DNA from: Amaurobius ferox
Taxonomy: Eukaryota; Arthropoda; Arachnida; Araneae; Amaurobiidae
NCBI GenBank assembly: GCA_951213105.1
Contig: OX578135.1
Location: 162,781,250 to 162,845,249 of the forward strand
Length of the DNA: 64,000 bases
Direction of reading: 5' to 3'
Shown: positions 61,876 to 64,000 of the stretch, in pieces
How positions within the stretch are numbered: position 1 is the stretch's first letter
How the letters are laid out: every line of letters begins with the position of its first letter
Position numbers and translations under genes: made by a program
The notes under the pieces: model-generated
The model's database searches: none
Seen by the model: only the letters and a program-made list of their open reading frames with translations
Told to the model about the DNA's origin: nothing

Positions 61876-63000
61876 TACATATTTAAGGAAAGTAATATGA
61901 GAAAAAATAGTAATGTGATAATTTCCAGTAAAAATATACATATAGCTCAAGGATCACACTGTTGATAGAACTTTTTTATAATTTGCAATAAAATTATTTA
62001 TTTTAGCAATTGCTAATTAGGTCTGGTGATTATCATTTCTGCTGATGCCTAAATAAAAATAGTAAATCTTTAAAAGTTTTTGACAGATTTTAAAAAACAC
62101 ACATTTTGAAATTTTTCCACATGCTCTAACGAGATCTTTTTTACACTCTTTCATTTAGGTTACTCTGTTAGTTTGTTTGAGTAAAATCTTGAAATCAATT
62201 TTTGACTCACTTCTACTGAACCGATTTTCTTGAAATTTTACATACATATTTGCGATGACAATACAATATTTCATGAAATTTGAGTTATCTCACCCCCTCC
62301 ATTCCCAGATTCATGCCTGGGTGACCTGCGAAAATCTCATTGTTATAAGATAGTTAAAAAAGAGTCCAATATTCTGCTTCATTTCTATATATAAAAAAAT
62401 TTTTAACACATCATACTGCTCATGGCAGGTTGTGAATTCTTGTTTTATATATAAAGAACCTCTCCTAGCAAAAAGCCAGGTTTAAAATAGACTTGCACAT
62501 ATGAAGTATGCCAGCTGTAAAGGATTTCAAATTAAAACTTAATTTAACAAATAATTATGAAATTAGAAGTATAAAAAATTAATTTAAATACTTGAGAATC
62601 CATTTTTAGAATTTATATATTAAATGAAACAATTAAGGAAAAAAATAAAATTAAAGTTGCACATATAAATCACCAAAACGTATTTAATATACAGGAGCAC
62701 ATTTAAATCACAATGCATGTAAATACACATACTTTAATTAGCTGTTTAAAAGTTGTTTAATTATTTTTGCATAAGTGTAATGATAATGCATGGTTTAAAA
62801 ATGGGCATTTAACCCTGTTACAGTTCATTTTAATTATTGAAATTGTGATTCTGCACATGTGTGTGCAATTTTACATATGTGTAAAAATTTTCATTTTCGT
62901 ACCTATTGTGATTTTTGAGTAAAAAGGGTAGGCAAATGTTGATTTTGCTTTGCTAGAAATATAGAATAAACTTCACTTTGATAGATAAAATCAAGGACAA
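61876..63000. other. LINE-tail-like repeat; no gene
   Basis: About 62160-62310 resembles the inverse of 55080-55260. Shared blocks are AATCTTGAAATCAATTTTTGA, TGAAATTTTACA and ATTTGCGATGACA. Probably a 3' tail shared by LINE-type elements. The remainder is featureless AT-rich DNA in the synergin intron. Confidence 0.5.
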
Positions 63001-63011
63001 AGCATTTTAAA

Positions 63012-64000
63012 CAAGAAAGATCAATCATGCTTAAAGCATTGATTATGAAACACTTTCCAACTTCAATGCAATTTTATTTAAAAAAGTCGAAAATGCAATA
63101 CATTCCTCGGTAATATTTTAAAACTTATCACAATACTACATTGATTTATTATATTTGAAAACTTAAACCTTTATTGAAAAAAATGAACTTCATTCAAATG
63201 ACGGCATTGAAATATAAATTGCCTGGTTTAAATATCTCTAAAATGCAATACATTCCACGGTAATATTTTTAAAACTATCATAATACTACGATAATTTATT
63301 ATATTTGAAAACTTCATCGAAAACAACTGAAATAAATTCAAATGACGTCATAGAAAAAATAACACGCCTGGATCTCTCTATAAAAGCAGGATTTCATTCA
63401 TTTCATTCATTACAATACTATAATAATTTATTTTATTTAAAAATTAAGACCATGGAGCTACAATTCATAAACTCTATGCTTAAAACTTCATCGAAAAAAA
63501 TCGTCCTTCTGTTTATAAAATCAATTAATATTTCATTCATATCAGCCATGCAGACTCCATGGACTGAATTATTTTGTGTTAAAGAAATACAGTAATTCTA
63601 ATACAACTCATTCTACATATTTTGCTATTTACATTTTACATAGGTGAAAAATAGGCTTAGTTGTAGAAATAATCAAATTTGAATGAGAATTTAAACTCAA
63701 ATATATTGTCATTGTGTTGTTTTAGTATGTGGATGCACAGAATTTAAGCAAAAATAAAGTAGTTTTAGGACGGATACAACACTCAATATGAATTAAAAAG
63801 AACTTTAAAAAATCACGATTTTGAAACAAGATGGATGCCATATATCATTTTGAAGTGGGTCATGTGATCGTTTCATATCATGGTCACGTGATCGTTTCAT
63901 ATAAGATGTGTAATTATTATTTTAATTTTTATTTAAAAAACTACTGAATATATTTCGCTGAATTTTTTTTTTATATATTTTATGGAACAATTTGACTATT
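63012..64000 (+). repeat. Repeat A copy 4, cut by window end
   Basis: Starts ACAAGAAAGATCAATCATGC and follows the order of the 33.3-35.7 kb cluster, including a sub-repeat near 63225, GACGTCAT, CAGACTCCATG, TAGTTGTAGAAATAATC and CAAGATGGATGCCATAT. Near 63858-63900 the block GGTCA(T/C)GTGATCGTTTCATAT is duplicated. Confidence 0.85.

Overview
This is AT-rich animal nuclear DNA, not bacterial: consensus splice sites, multi-kilobase introns, A/T and G homopolymers, microsatellites and layered transposon relics. The mix of transposons (Tc1, pogo/Tigger, hAT, type-1 LINE, a tRNA-derived SINE ending in CAA repeats) and of orphan ORF families that are multicopy in arthropod genomes suggests an arthropod, probably a chelicerate such as a spider. 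That assignment is inference.

One host gene is supported. It lies on the minus strand from 59564 down to its stop at 21004 and is the 3' two-thirds or so of gamma-synergin (SYNRG), an AP-1/clathrin adaptor partner. Six exons (59564-59270, 45459-44518, 37082-36997, 28917-28761, 25982-25834, 21240-21004) join with matching phases into 621 residues plus a stop, carrying acidic-phenylalanine adaptor-ear motifs and the conserved cysteine-containing C-terminal block. The intron between the third and fourth exons in the window uses a GC donor. The 5' exons, including the expected EH-domain region, lie beyond position 64000.

Almost everything else is mobile DNA, inside the synergin introns or downstream of the gene (1-21000). 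Region by region: a pogo/Tigger-like relic (0.66-1.56 kb); a direct pair of an unnamed repeat (1.9-3.3 kb); a foldback element holding a 5'-truncated SINE (5.28-6.19 kb); a 3.3 kb near-palindrome carrying two divergent copies of a PIN-like orphan gene, nested in a copy of repeat A (8.9-13.2 kb); a second orphan family flanked by imperfect inverted repeats (13.7-19.7 kb). Inside the gene: repeat A clusters (26-28 and 33-35.7 kb), a decayed relative of the PIN-like orphan (31.4-32.85 kb), a full-length SINE (33.9-34.2 kb), a third orphan family (38.7-40.1 kb), a Gypsy-like pol scrap (42.6-43.5 kb), a nested Tc1/hAT/long-insert stack (46.4-54.6 kb), a type-1 LINE with RT and RNase H remnants (55.1-57.9 kb), a Tigger-like element inside another repeat (59.8-61.9 kb) and a further repeat A copy running off the end.

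None of the transposon ORFs looks intact; all carry stops or frameshifts. The most novel signal is the palindromic element at 9.5-12.8 kb. Its terminal repeats and target duplication indicate that an orphan gene family usually annotated only as uncharacterised arthropod protein moves as a TIR-bounded unit, and the copy has become a natural long hairpin.
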